Shown: positions 25,857 through 35,597, counted from the first letter of the stretch. The stretch is DNA of 64,000 bases from Candidatus Poribacteria bacterium (GCA_028819845.1 JAPPKS010000016.1:1-64000), one strand, 5' to 3'. Notes: generated by a model not told the origin, from the sequence alone. Numbers and translations: made by a program.

Positions 25857-26132
25857 ATGGTTACGTTGGATAGTTTAGCAACTACACTAGAGACATCAGT
25901 AAAGCGAATCGAGAGACGGTTAGATCAGTCGGAGCAGCGGTTTGATAAACTCGAAGCCAAGATTGATACTGTTGATGAAAAGGTTGGTTGGCGTCAGAAT
26001 CATGAGTTCGAGCAGGTACGAATGCAACACAAAAACGCAGCAGAATTGTACCATTGCGTTTCATTTTGCTCCGATAGTATGAATATCAGAACTTCCCCCG
26101 CCCAACAGACGTGTTTCCCTCTGCATCAGTAG
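25857..26132 (+). CDS. Small coiled-coil protein with a consensus ribosome site
   Basis: A frame of 91 codons starting MVTLDSLATTLETSVKRIER. Residues 1-45 are a predicted coiled coil similar to the protein encoded at 25091-25279. The start is firm because AAGGAGGTGAT, a full anti-Shine-Dalgarno match, lies 5 bases upstream. The last 35 residues are of unlike composition (Cys, His, Pro) and overlap the 3' end of the convergent propeller gene by 47 bases, so the C-terminus may be the product of an upstream frameshift or deletion. The hairpin at 25816-25848 may hold translation off. The function is unknown. Confidence 0.5.
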   Translation: MVTLDSLATTLETSVKRIERRLDQSEQRFDKLEAKIDTVDEKVGWRQNHEFEQVRMQHKNAAELYHCVSFCSDSMNIRTSPAQQTCFPLHQ

Positions 26133-28164
26133 CCTGAATTGTTATGGTGTGTTCACCGGCCGGCAGTGTCTCCGTTTGAATCATAAGTTCTTCCCGTTTG
26201 GAATCAAAGATTCCATCCGCCGGAAACATGACCTTCCAATGTTCATCGTTGTCGATTTTATAAACCGCCTTTTGAATATAACTCATCGCGTCCTCAACCG
26301 AACAAACGATTTGAAATGTATCATCTCCATTGGCGGTCGCAGCGATATTGCCTACTGCTGGCTGTGTATTATCAATGTCAAAGGGATCGCTGATTTTCTC
26401 AGAAATTTTTGCTAAGTTAGGCGGGTTGCTTAGCTTGTCCGTCGCTTGAATTTTCAGGGTGTAGCGTCCATCGGGCATTGATGTCGTATCCCAAGTGTAG
26501 TTGGGCTGATCCAGTTTCTTTTTGAGAAGTTTCCAATTAGTCTCATCAATGCTTTTGTAGTAAATGGTGAACTGCAGGGTATCATTGTTCGCGTCTTCTA
26601 CTTTCCATGACGCCCGCCGTTTGCCATTGTTGCTTTCAGCTTGGCTTTGGGCTCTGTTTTCTCCCGGTGGACTTACATCAGGGGGTCTGCCGGAGCCTTT
26701 GGGTTTATCACCGCGATTAATTTCAACTGAAGTAAATCGAGGTTCGACATTTGATTGGACAGATGCAACAGCTACTCTTTTTAGGATTGGAGTCGTTGAC
26801 GGAGCGCTCGTCGTAAGTGTTGCACGCCATTGGATGTATCGTGCTGTTGGACTTGTAATCTGAGAACCTTCCGGTATTGTCAGTTCGCTTGACCAATTGC
26901 TCCAAGTGTTATCCGGCTTTCCGGTATTGCCAGTACGCGTAGCGAACGATATTGAAGTACCTTCCGCCGAAAGTCCTTCCCACGATAATTTCCCCCACCG
27001 CGAAATGAGTCGCGTATCATGAGCTACAGATTCAAGCGTTCCCGATGAATTGCGATCGACTTTCAGTTCAAAGAATTTACCGGGGTTGCCTGTTCCTAAG
27101 GTAAGTTTGCTATCTTTTCCTTGGTGCATCGCAAGAATCTGACTTGCATCGCATTTTCCCAATAACGTAAAGTCCCCTTCCGTATTGACTCGAAAAATCT
27201 TTCCTTCGTCCCCGGTTCCAACCAAGAGTTGATTATCCGCTTCGACAACCATTGACAGAATCAATGGGGCTGGTGCCGCCCAAATCACGGAGACCACGCC
27301 GTCAGAATTAATCTGATAAAGCTGTGACTTCTTTTCTTCGGGCGGCGCGCCTGGCGGAGGAGGGCTGCTTGGCGGTGCGCCCGGCTTCGGTGGAGAAGTT
27401 GTGACGGTACCGGCGTAAATGGTGCCTTGGGTATTTACAACCAGCGTGCGGACCTCTTTTTGTCCCGTCTGAAATACAACTGAAACCGCTCCATCGGGCG
27501 TTATTCGGTAAATGACACCTTTACCCTCACTTCCAGCGTACAGAGCGCCTTGGTGGTACAGCAGGCACATAATGGAACTCTCTTCAGAATCAAACAGGAC
27601 GCTGTTTTCACCCTCAGGCGTGATTTTGTAAATCTTGCCGTTTGTTCCCGTCGCTGCATAAAGATTTCCGGCATCATCAAACGTCAGCGCAAAAACGAAT
27701 TTTTCCTCGGAACTAAGAAGCGTATTTGGTGGAACACCTTCTTGCGAAATTTTATATATTAAGCCATCAGGGGCGGTTCCAGCATAAATGTTATCATTTG
27801 TGTCTACTGCAAGACTCAAGATTGCGACCTCTGGCGAGTCGTAAAAGAGCGATGATTGACCTTCGGGATTAATCTTATAAATTTTCCCCTGATTGCCAGT
27901 ACCCGCGTAGATGTTTCCTTTAGAATCCTCGGCTAGACACCAAATGTATATTTGCTCTATATCTGTGAAAACAGCGTCCAGTTTAGGGGACAAAACGACT
28001 TCGTTTTTGCTTGAAATCGATACATCTTTACCGGTACCGGCTTCAAAATCACGATGGCGGTATTGTTCCCAAACGGACGTTTTCACTGCAAACGCCGATC
28101 CGATTGCGGCAACCAATAGTATGGCTATGAAACCCAACAGACAAAGAACACGATAATGCCTCAT
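26086..28164 (-). CDS. Secreted beta-propeller and Ig/Fn3-like protein
   Basis: A 692-residue protein with a signal peptide (about residues 1-27, MRHYRVLCLLGFIAILLVAA). Residues 55-370 contain roughly eight propeller blades with the recurring pattern NIYAGTGxxGKIYKIxPEG, as in NHL or two-component-sensor-type propellers. A proline-rich insertion (PPKPGAPPSSPPPPGAPP) lies inside. After about residue 380 come beta-sandwich regions and a charged segment with WKVEDANNDTLQFTIYYK, then a late Ig-like domain with AGEHTITIQATDAEGN. It probably acts in the periplasm or outside the cell in binding. AGGAGG lies 10 bases before the ATG. The S55 peptidase gene is 46 bases upstream on the same strand. Confidence 0.8.
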   Translation of the reverse strand: MRHYRVLCLLGFIAILLVAAIGSAFAVKTSVWEQYRHRDFEAGTGKDVSISSKNEVVLSPKLDAVFTDIEQIYIWCLAEDSKGNIYAGTGNQGKIYKINPEGQSSLFYDSPEVAILSLAVDTNDNIYAGTAPDGLIYKISQEGVPPNTLLSSEEKFVFALTFDDAGNLYAATGTNGKIYKITPEGENSVLFDSEESSIMCLLYHQGALYAGSEGKGVIYRITPDGAVSVVFQTGQKEVRTLVVNTQGTIYAGTVTTSPPKPGAPPSSPPPPGAPPEEKKSQLYQINSDGVVSVIWAAPAPLILSMVVEADNQLLVGTGDEGKIFRVNTEGDFTLLGKCDASQILAMHQGKDSKLTLGTGNPGKFFELKVDRNSSGTLESVAHDTRLISRWGKLSWEGLSAEGTSISFATRTGNTGKPDNTWSNWSSELTIPEGSQITSPTARYIQWRATLTTSAPSTTPILKRVAVASVQSNVEPRFTSVEINRGDKPKGSGRPPDVSPPGENRAQSQAESNNGKRRASWKVEDANNDTLQFTIYYKSIDETNWKLLKKKLDQPNYTWDTTSMPDGRYTLKIQATDKLSNPPNLAKISEKISDPFDIDNTQPAVGNIAATANGDDTFQIVCSVEDAMSYIQKAVYKIDNDEHWKVMFPADGIFDSKREELMIQTETLPAGEHTITIQATDAEGNTSVGRGKF

Positions 28165-28210
28165 GAAGAAACTTCCTCCTCTTAATGGCTAATTGAAGAT
28201 TGGCAATGTA

Positions 28211-30064
28211 TTATGGGGCGTTTCGGTCTACGGTGAATCGTACAAATTGTCCACCAGAGATAACGTACTTCGTCGGGACATCTTCAATATGCAAAGTAGT
28301 CCCGCGCGTATAGCCTCCTTCACCAGACTGGCTGGGCGAACTCATGACCGAGAGCATAGACAAAGGGAGTTCCGGGAATTCCCGCCCTTGAACAGTCATG
28401 CCAATTTTCGGGATAAAAATCTCAAGTATAATATTATTATTGCTAGGGTTGTGTTGCAATAGTTGGATGAGTTGATTGATATTTTTTGGGTAGTAGTTCA
28501 GCGGCGCGCGGGTTCGCTGCCAGGCTTCATGGGACACCGCGCTTGCAATAAGGAGTGTAGATAATCCTTCAGGGGCGTCATCCGGAATTGTGATGTGCCC
28601 CACTTGCATAATTGGCGCTTCAAGATAAGGGCGAAGGGTCACCATCACCTCAATTTGCTCACCCGGGCGATACCGGTTTTTATTAATCCGAACTGCTTCA
28701 ATAACCGCCGTTTTGCGCTTATCCTCAATTTTGATGTCAACGGTAACGCCTTTAACCACAATCTTTTCATATTGATTACCAATTAGACTTGCTAACGGGG
28801 AAAAAGCCTGAAACGCCCAAAACCCTGGTGAAAAACTGGATGAATAAACATTGCTGCGCACAATCTCTTGAGATGAGAGATTGGGCTGATCTTGGAGCGC
28901 AATTGTCGTATTTATGTTGATGGTATGATCGCCGCTGTCAATCTCAAGCGCACTGATGCTATTCCAAACTCCAGTCATGGCGAGTGCCGCTGATAAGTCG
29001 CGATGGCGCAGCACCTCATACCGGACTGGATGGGTTTGCCCGTCTGTCGTTTCAATGCTGGCGCTTACCGGCAAAAAACTGGGATGTGCTCCGGTTAAAC
29101 CCGCGATGGCTGTTTGGCGATCCTGCACCAATGTGCCTATCGGTTTAGTTGGGGAAGCGACCTTGAAGGATCGAGTAATACTCGGTAGAATAAAATGGAC
29201 ATACCCTCCAGAAAGCGGGAGATTTACATGACCTTCTCCAAACATTGAATGACCGAAACCGATTACCTGATTTCCTTCGATGTAGGTCATTGTACCGTAA
29301 CCAAAAGCTGTGAAATCTCCCCGTGAAAATTCCATACCGACTATCTGGCCGGGCTCAATGGGTGCGCTATCAACTGGCGCTCCTCCAGCCGTTCCACGCA
29401 TTGGCATCAGTCCATGTTTGTCAAACATCGGTTTAAGGAATCCTAATACTTGAGGATTCATCGTAGACAACGCCATCGGAATCTGAAGCAGAGGTGAACC
29501 GCTTTCTACCGTCGGAATGGGGCGAGTCTCCACAAACTCCTTAGTATTAAAGAACTCATTGGAAACTGAAGGCAATGGCTCGAACGGCTTCCAGGCGGTA
29601 TGTATGCCAACGTCAAAACGTGCGCCTCCGGAATAGCTCATATTCGGTTGCATACCGCGCCGCGTTACCTCTATCATAGATTCAATGGGCGTAAAGCCGA
29701 CGAGGTTTGAATCTTCCCGCTGGTAAAAGTAACCGAGGGAAAGGGCGCCGATTAGTCGTCCGTTGATATAACCCGGGCTGCCGCTCATGCCGCCGGCCGC
29801 ACCGGTCTTCTCGTAATTATTTCCACTCGCTTCAACCCATATCACGTGCCACTGCGGCAAAAAATTGTATTCTATGGTCACAACTTCAAAGGGAAAACTT
29901 TCGACAGTTGTTCCCGAAAAAACGGTGTATGCTTCTCCTTTCATGCCCGGTTTAATTTCTGACAAGGGCATAAATTTCGCCGCGTCCCACTTAATTTCCG
30001 CTGCCGCGTGCATTACAATCGAGCAGAATGCACCTATTATCAGCCAACAAAAAAACTTCCTCAA
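28211..30064 (-). CDS. SpoIVB (S55) peptidase domain protein
   Basis: A 617-residue exported protein with an N-terminal signal peptide. Residues 35-290 carry the S55 peptidase fold known from the sporulation protease SpoIVB. The serine lies in AAGGMSGSPGYING (about residue 92), and IGFGHSMFGEGHVNLPLSGG is a second block. The organism is not a sporeformer by context, so this is the general form of the family, whose targets are mostly unknown. The long C-terminal part has beta-rich segments. The start is TTG at 30064, preceded by GAGGTGAT. It lies just upstream of the propeller protein on the same strand and is probably cotranscribed. Confidence 0.82.
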   Translation of the reverse strand: MRKFFCWLIIGAFCSIVMHAAAEIKWDAAKFMPLSEIKPGMKGEAYTVFSGTTVESFPFEVVTIEYNFLPQWHVIWVEASGNNYEKTGAAGGMSGSPGYINGRLIGALSLGYFYQREDSNLVGFTPIESMIEVTRRGMQPNMSYSGGARFDVGIHTAWKPFEPLPSVSNEFFNTKEFVETRPIPTVESGSPLLQIPMALSTMNPQVLGFLKPMFDKHGLMPMRGTAGGAPVDSAPIEPGQIVGMEFSRGDFTAFGYGTMTYIEGNQVIGFGHSMFGEGHVNLPLSGGYVHFILPSITRSFKVASPTKPIGTLVQDRQTAIAGLTGAHPSFLPVSASIETTDGQTHPVRYEVLRHRDLSAALAMTGVWNSISALEIDSGDHTININTTIALQDQPNLSSQEIVRSNVYSSSFSPGFWAFQAFSPLASLIGNQYEKIVVKGVTVDIKIEDKRKTAVIEAVRINKNRYRPGEQIEVMVTLRPYLEAPIMQVGHITIPDDAPEGLSTLLIASAVSHEAWQRTRAPLNYYPKNINQLIQLLQHNPSNNNIILEIFIPKIGMTVQGREFPELPLSMLSVMSSPSQSGEGGYTRGTTLHIEDVPTKYVISGGQFVRFTVDRNAP

Positions 30065-30462
30065 ACTATCACCTCAATATTCAATCTGCAATTCGTAGAA
30101 TCGAATAAGGCCGTTCTAAATCATTCATTTGATGGAAAATTCAAATCCCATTTGAATCGTAGTTGCCAAGACACAACTTGCGAATAATAACAATATTTTT
30201 GGGCAATGTCAATAAAAATCCGTCCGCCCGGAATACCTGCAAACGGTTGATTGTGATTGATGTCCACTGTTATCTCTGGTAAACTACAGACCATCATTGC
30301 TAACCGTAGAGAGAACTACCTAAGGACAAAAATAAGGCAACCAAATGAGAGAGATACGAAGAATCACCGGTAACACATGTTCCGCGAAGGAACATGCCAA
30401 TTAACTATCCAACCGCACGTCATCTATATTGGTTTCACGGTTTGTTATGAGAGGATAGCCAT
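30065..30462. other. Divergent intergenic region
   Basis: About 400 bases between the S55 peptidase gene and the EF-Tu-like gene. AT-rich runs near 30180-30215 could hold promoters in both directions, but I cannot place a convincing hexamer pair. No tRNA, repeat or coding frame is evident. Confidence 0.4.
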
Positions 30463-31686
30463 ATGGAGACAAAAAAGCACCACCGGCATCAAGTATCGAC
30501 AATTTGTACACTTGGGGGCGCGGGTCACGGCAAAACAACCCTGACCGCTGCTGCCATAAACGTGGTATCAAAGGTTGGCTCGACACAATCTCTGGCGCCT
30601 GATCTGGATGCACAACAACCGATTCACCACTCAATCGGGGGGCGGTTAGGCGTTAGTTATAAAGCAGTTGACTATGAGACAAGCGGCAGGCATTACACGC
30701 ACATCGACGCAACCAGCCACGCGGATAACGTCAAGATGCTGATAAGCGGTTCACCGAAAGTTGGAGGAGCGATTCTAGTTGTGAGTGCGATTGACGGCGT
30801 GACGACTGAAACACAATCGCAGATTCGCCTTGCAAGCCAAACCCGAATACCGGCGGTGATTGCGTTTCTAAACAAAGCTGAGCTTCTCAAAGACCCGGAG
30901 CTAATCGAAATCTGTCAAATGGAGATTCGCGAAACGCTAACCGCTTATGGCTATGTAGAAGCCAGATCCCCGATAATCATTGGAGATGCCGAGAGAGCTT
31001 TAAGATATAACGGGAATAATCTGAGTTCCGGTGACTGGAAACCAATTGTGGACCTTATCTTTGCACTGAACCGTTGCATTCCGCAACCGATAAACACCTC
31101 AGATCTGCCGCTGATTTTTCCGATTCGAGAAGTGACCGATGATCCGAAAACCGGTATGTCAACACTTCATGGAGAGATTTTTCAAGGCAGACTTGCAGTG
31201 GGCCATTCAGTACATATCGTCGGCAAGGGAAATCTCATCAAAACGCGTTGTGTAGCCATGCGTTCCCATGCAGAACTTTCCCTTTCGCCGCGCAATGGAC
31301 AGACCGATCAATCGGTTGAAAACCAAGAGGTCATTCAGGTTGATTCGGAACCGGGCTGGCTTTCGCCCGGGCAGGTTGTATCCGATCCGAAGAGCATGAA
31401 GTCGCATACTGTTTTTGAAGCTGCGGTTTATGTCATGACTCAAGAGGAATGCGGCGTTCACATCCCGCTTGTAGAAAATGATAAACCGGACATCCATCTC
31501 TGGACTATCGACATTACCGGACATCTACGCTTGCCGCCGGACGTTGCTGTTATTAACCCCGGTGAATACGCGACAGTAAAAATCACGCTTGACACCCCTA
31601 TGGCATTATCCGTAGGTGCGAGGTTTGACCTCAAGAAGATGGGAGTGAAGCTTGGCATTGGGGTCGTGACGGCAATCGTGGAATAG
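30463..31686 (+). CDS. Divergent EF-Tu paralogue with altered G motifs
   Basis: A 407-residue three-domain protein that aligns with EF-Tu over its full length, including domains II and III. The P-loop is GGAGHGKT at residues 18-25, in place of GHVDHGKT. The switch I RGIT threonine is lost (RLGV). The G3 motif DCPGH is DATSH, which keeps the histidine used in hydrolysis but lacks the glycine. The G4 motif NKCD is NKAE, and the SAL loop is GDA. The lysine and threonine of the P-loop remain. GAGAGGA lies 7 bases before the ATG. Such changes suggest weak or altered nucleotide binding, so it may be a regulatory or resistance paralogue rather than the translation factor. Confidence 0.82.
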   Translation: METKKHHRHQVSTICTLGGAGHGKTTLTAAAINVVSKVGSTQSLAPDLDAQQPIHHSIGGRLGVSYKAVDYETSGRHYTHIDATSHADNVKMLISGSPKVGGAILVVSAIDGVTTETQSQIRLASQTRIPAVIAFLNKAELLKDPELIEICQMEIRETLTAYGYVEARSPIIIGDAERALRYNGNNLSSGDWKPIVDLIFALNRCIPQPINTSDLPLIFPIREVTDDPKTGMSTLHGEIFQGRLAVGHSVHIVGKGNLIKTRCVAMRSHAELSLSPRNGQTDQSVENQEVIQVDSEPGWLSPGQVVSDPKSMKSHTVFEAAVYVMTQEECGVHIPLVENDKPDIHLWTIDITGHLRLPPDVAVINPGEYATVKITLDTPMALSVGARFDLKKMGVKLGIGVVTAIVE

Positions 31687-31756
31687 CAAAAACGGCGCTG
31701 TGCAAACCGCGTCCGCGAAAATGCAGAGGCAACACCATCAGTGACGCTTGTAAGGT

Positions 31757-32000
31757 TTAAGTTCTGTTGACAATTCATCACAACTGAACAATCATGGGGG
31801 CAGTGCACAGCCCCAAGACTATTCGTATGGGTTGGGTTACCCAACCCTCTATTCCCAATCATATCTGTATGGGTGGGAGTTTCCTGCGAGCGGTTGATCT
31901 GTGGGCGGGGTGACCTGATAAACACTATCGTCCTCGCTATTCACTCGGTTGATCCCCTACGGTTACGGTGGGATTCATACAAATGTCAACACGCCCTAGT
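31757..32000. mobile_element. MITE-like element next to hisD
   Basis: A 244-base non-coding element. Its left end TTAAGTTCTGTTGACA (31757-31772) and right end TGTCAACACGCCCTAGT (31984-32000) are imperfect inverted repeats with the shared core GTTGACA. The interior matches 50307-50628: a GGGTTGGGTTACCCAACCC palindrome, then GAGCGGTTGATCTGTGGGCG and the dispersed unit at 31924-31955. No transposase is encoded. The right end adjoins the hisD stop codon. No clear target duplication is seen. Confidence 0.65.
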
Positions 32001-33304
32001 TAGTCTTGATTTCTATCAAACCGTGTTGTCATCGCGGCTGCATGTCCGTCCAAGCCTTCCACCTGCGCCAGTTTGACCACGGCGGGGGTCACCTTTTTTA
32101 GAGCCGACTCGGTATAAGAGATGACGCTGGTCTTCTTAAGAAAATCGTCGACGTTCAACGGAGAAGCGTATCGCGCTGCACCCCCTGTAGGAAGAATGTG
32201 ATTGGGTCCTGCGATATAATCGCCAACGGATTCCGGTGTGTAAGGTCCCACCAATATTGCGCCTGCATTGCGAATTTCGCCAATCCACTCAAATGGGCGC
32301 TCCACTTCCAACTCAATGTGTTCAGGAGCGATTGCATTTGCCAGATTGATTGCTGCTGCCAAATCGGGGACGACCAGCGCGGCGCTGTGGTTCTCAAACG
32401 CGCCTGTAAGTTCAGACTGGCGCGGCAGTACTTTCGTCTGTAATTCTACCTCTTTTCGAACCTGTTCTGCGAGCGTTCTTGACGGCGTCACAAGAATGGC
32501 GGAGCTATCTTCACTGTGTTCTGCCTGAGAGATTAAATCTGCTGCGATGAAAGCCGGTTCCGCGCTCTGGTCGGCGATAACGAGGACTTCACTCGGACCC
32601 GCCAATTTGTCAATGTCGACCATACCGTAGACCTCTTTCTTGGCGAGTTGGACAAATGAGTTTCCCGGCCCGACAATCTTGTCTACTTTTGGCAAAGTTT
32701 CCGTTCCATAAGCCATTGCCGCGACAGCTTGGGCGCCGCCGCACTTGTAAACCTCCTGAACGCCGCATTCCGCCGCCGCAACAAGCATATGCGGATTAAT
32801 CTTGCGATTCCGCATGGGCCCCATGAATACGGCAATCTCTTCAACGCCGGCAACCTTTGCAGGCACCACGTTCATGATGAGCGACGAAACCAACAGCTGA
32901 CTTACAGAAGGAACGCATACGCCGACACGCTTCAATGGGCGAATCATATGCCCTAAAAGGACACCGTTTTCTTCGGCGGTGAACCATGAATTTCGTAACT
33001 GCTTCCGATGAAATCTTTCGATATTTTGCCGGGCAAGCCTGACCGCATCAATGAATTCCCGATCGACATGCGACTGTGCGTCGTCGAATTCTTTTGCTTT
33101 TACCCGTAGGTCTTTTACGGCTATTCTCGGCGCATCAAACTTGCGTGTATACTTGATTACGGCGGCGTCCCCATTTTTACGAACATCTTGTAATATGCGG
33201 CGTACCGTTTTCAAAATTACTTCATCGTCGAGTCGTCCGCGCAGGTTTAACCGATTTATGAACTCTTGCGCTTCTTCGGTATGGGCTTCAAAAATTTTTA
33301 ACAT
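32000..33304 (-). CDS. hisD: Histidinol dehydrogenase
   Basis: A 434-residue enzyme that carries out the last two oxidations of histidine synthesis, from L-histidinol to histidine, using NAD. GPGNSFVQLAKKEVYGMVDIDKLAGPSE and ADLISQAEHSEDS are conserved family blocks with the zinc-binding and catalytic residues. AAGGAG lies 7 bases before the ATG. It is alone here, far from hisI and from any his cluster, so his genes are dispersed in this genome. The TAA stop is formed at the junction with the MITE-like element at 31757-32000, which might have replaced the original end. No leader peptide with His codons is visible in its 5' region. Confidence 0.95.
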   Translation of the reverse strand: MLKIFEAHTEEAQEFINRLNLRGRLDDEVILKTVRRILQDVRKNGDAAVIKYTRKFDAPRIAVKDLRVKAKEFDDAQSHVDREFIDAVRLARQNIERFHRKQLRNSWFTAEENGVLLGHMIRPLKRVGVCVPSVSQLLVSSLIMNVVPAKVAGVEEIAVFMGPMRNRKINPHMLVAAAECGVQEVYKCGGAQAVAAMAYGTETLPKVDKIVGPGNSFVQLAKKEVYGMVDIDKLAGPSEVLVIADQSAEPAFIAADLISQAEHSEDSSAILVTPSRTLAEQVRKEVELQTKVLPRQSELTGAFENHSAALVVPDLAAAINLANAIAPEHIELEVERPFEWIGEIRNAGAILVGPYTPESVGDYIAGPNHILPTGGAARYASPLNVDDFLKKTSVISYTESALKKVTPAVVKLAQVEGLDGHAAAMTTRFDRNQD

Positions 33305-33449
33305 GCAATACTCCTTAACGGCAGCACCGGGATGCTAATACGACTCGAATGAAACTACTGTAATAATCGCTATTTATTGAGGAATACAGATTGTTATAAA
33401 GTCATCGGGTTGACGAAAACAGAGTGGCGAGCACCATTGACTCATCTAC

Positions 33450-33458
33450 ATTATACCA
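33450..33458 (-). promoter_or_regulatory. Extended -10 promoter element for hisD
   Basis: On the minus strand TGGTATAAT is a perfect extended -10 element, with TATAAT at 33455-33450. No good -35 is needed for this class and none is seen. It predicts an untranslated leader of about 140 bases before hisD. Confidence 0.5.
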
Positions 33459-33563
33459 CATTCCCCGGTACGGTGACGGATTTCCACTCGTGTCGAAGAG
33501 ATTGCGATGTTGCCGCTCACGGGTGTTTTTTTGTCCGATCGTCAAAACGATTCGGTCGCCGAT

Positions 33564-35597
33564 TTACTCCGGTGCATTCCACAGCAGCACCGTTCCATCA
33601 TCTGATCCTGAAGCCAGTTTTGTGCCGTCGGGCGAAAACGCCACAGTCCAGACGTTGCCGGTATGCCCTTGAATTGCGGCGATATGTTTTTGCGTCAAAA
33701 CATCCCACAGCTTTACCGTGTCATCCCAGGATCCTGAAGCGAGTTTTGCGCCATCCGGAGAAAATGCAACGGAGAAACCCGGAGATGCTTCCCCGTCCGT
33801 AAGCGCCCCGAGAAGCTGCCCCGTCTCTACATGCCACAGTCTGACGCCATCCATCGACGCAGAGGCGAGTTTCGTCCCGTCCGGCGAAAATGCGACAGAT
33901 AGGACAGAACCCCTGATAATCTCGGGTTCAACATCACCGTCACTGTCCATCTGAACTTCGTTGATGTCCTCTCCTCGGCGCGGCGCGGGCAGCACTTTTG
34001 CCGGGGTTTGGGGGCTATTTACCCCGCCTAGTGTATGCAGTGTTTTGCCATTCGGAATCTGCCACAACCTAATTGACGTATCACCTGCGCCGGAAGCTAG
34101 TTTCGTTCCATCGGGCGAAAACGCGACAGTGTTGATTGAACTCTTATGCCCCCGCAATCTGGCGGCGCTCTGCCCTGTTTTGACATCCCACACGTTGATG
34201 GTTCTATCTTTTGACCCTGCGGCAAGCAGCGTTCCGTCTTGCGAGTACGCGACCGCGGTCACTAAGTCAGAGTGCCCTTGTAGGGTATAAATATTTTTCC
34301 CCGTATCTACGTCCCAGATTTTAACTGTATGCTCGGCATTCCTTGCATCTACTGAACCCGCGGCGAGTGTTGCGCCGTCTGGCGAATACGCAAAGGAGGC
34401 GGCAAAATTCGGAGGTCCTGCCAGCGTGGCGATATGCCGTCCGGCGGCAACCGCCCACACGTGGACGCCGCTTATCGAATTTGACGCGAGCGCCGACCCG
34501 TCAGGGGCGAACGCAACAGCATTAACCACCCGTGCATGGCCGGGTATGGCGGCGAGTTTTTGCCCGGTCGCCGCATCCCACAGCTTGACACCATCCCATG
34601 ACGCAGAGGCAAGTTTCGTCCCGTCAGGCGAAAACGCGACAGAGAAAACGTCCACTGAAATCTCTAGTTTGCCGGTATCGATGTGTTGCCGTGTATAGAG
34701 ATGCTGCTCCGTCGAAACTTCCAACAGCGTGATACCCTCCGCTGACGCCGCAGCGAGTATTGCGCCGTCGGGTGAGAACACAACACACATTGCGTTGTCG
34801 TCATTTGGTTTCACTGTAAATACGGCGGTATTTTGCCCAGAATCTACATCCCACAGTTTGACTGTGCCATCGGATGGCGAGCCTGAAGCTAACAGATGCC
34901 CATCAGGCGAAAAGGCGATGGATGAGACCCGTTCTGTACCTTGATTTAGCGTTTTAAGGTGTTTTCCGGTTTCGATATCGTATATCTTTACAACCGCCGC
35001 GCGTTTCCCATTAACGGCGCTCATGTCTGTTCCCGCTAACATCACACCATCGGGTGAAAACTCGACCTTGTACAACCCCTTATCTTGGATGATGTCGAGT
35101 TGTTGTCCTGTCCTCACATCCCACAATTTATCCGCCCACGCAAGTTTTACCCCGTCAGGCGAGAACGCCGGCGAATTGATTGAACTTCTCTCTACATGGA
35201 ATGCAGCAATATTCTGTCCGCTTTCGACATCCCAAAGTTTTAGCGTTCCGGGCAATCGGGAACCAGGCCCTGAAGCCAGTTTAGTGCCGTCGGGCGAGAA
35301 CGCCACGGTGGACACCTTTTCGCTGTGCCCGGCTAGCAGCGCAATTTCACTAAGCGTCTCGGCATCGTAAAGCCAAATGCCGATGCTGGTTGCTACTGCG
35401 AAGCGGCTTCCATCGGGCGAAAACGCGATACTTCTGTCGCTGAAACTCACCCCGCCTTTCCCCAAGCGGGCAACCGCTCCGTCGGGTAAATTCACCTGTG
35501 AATAATTTTGAATTTGCGCGTCAGCAACCGGGGCAAACGTAGACAAGGTCAGGATGCTCAATAGGATAAGTGTGAAATGAAATGCTTGGGTTTTCAT
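33564..35597 (-). CDS. Exported WD40 repeat protein
   Basis: A 677-residue protein with an N-terminal signal peptide (residues 1-27, ending APVADAQ). The rest is about 14 WD40 blades with the repeated core VAFSPDGTKLASGS followed by VKLWDVxTGQ. One longer linker rich in Asp and Pro interrupts the series at about residue 535. The blades probably form two propellers and act as an extracytoplasmic binding scaffold. Long WD40 proteins of this type are common in Poribacteria and Planctomycetes. High internal repetition makes antisense frames look open. Upstream of the gene is a 200-base stretch with a solo IS end. Confidence 0.87.
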   Translation of the reverse strand: MKTQAFHFTLILLSILTLSTFAPVADAQIQNYSQVNLPDGAVARLGKGGVSFSDRSIAFSPDGSRFAVATSIGIWLYDAETLSEIALLAGHSEKVSTVAFSPDGTKLASGPGSRLPGTLKLWDVESGQNIAAFHVERSSINSPAFSPDGVKLAWADKLWDVRTGQQLDIIQDKGLYKVEFSPDGVMLAGTDMSAVNGKRAAVVKIYDIETGKHLKTLNQGTERVSSIAFSPDGHLLASGSPSDGTVKLWDVDSGQNTAVFTVKPNDDNAMCVVFSPDGAILAAASAEGITLLEVSTEQHLYTRQHIDTGKLEISVDVFSVAFSPDGTKLASASWDGVKLWDAATGQKLAAIPGHARVVNAVAFAPDGSALASNSISGVHVWAVAAGRHIATLAGPPNFAASFAYSPDGATLAAGSVDARNAEHTVKIWDVDTGKNIYTLQGHSDLVTAVAYSQDGTLLAAGSKDRTINVWDVKTGQSAARLRGHKSSINTVAFSPDGTKLASGAGDTSIRLWQIPNGKTLHTLGGVNSPQTPAKVLPAPRRGEDINEVQMDSDGDVEPEIIRGSVLSVAFSPDGTKLASASMDGVRLWHVETGQLLGALTDGEASPGFSVAFSPDGAKLASGSWDDTVKLWDVLTQKHIAAIQGHTGNVWTVAFSPDGTKLASGSDDGTVLLWNAPE

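Noticed and set aside
33304-33460. A His-rich leader peptide before hisD
   Set aside because: The untranslated leader has only a short frame without His codons and no terminator, so hisD shows no attenuation of the hisI-trp kind.
33564-35597. Open frames antisense to the WD40 gene
   Set aside because: They mirror the repetitive codons of the WD40 repeats (APSGENA-type strings) and are shadows.
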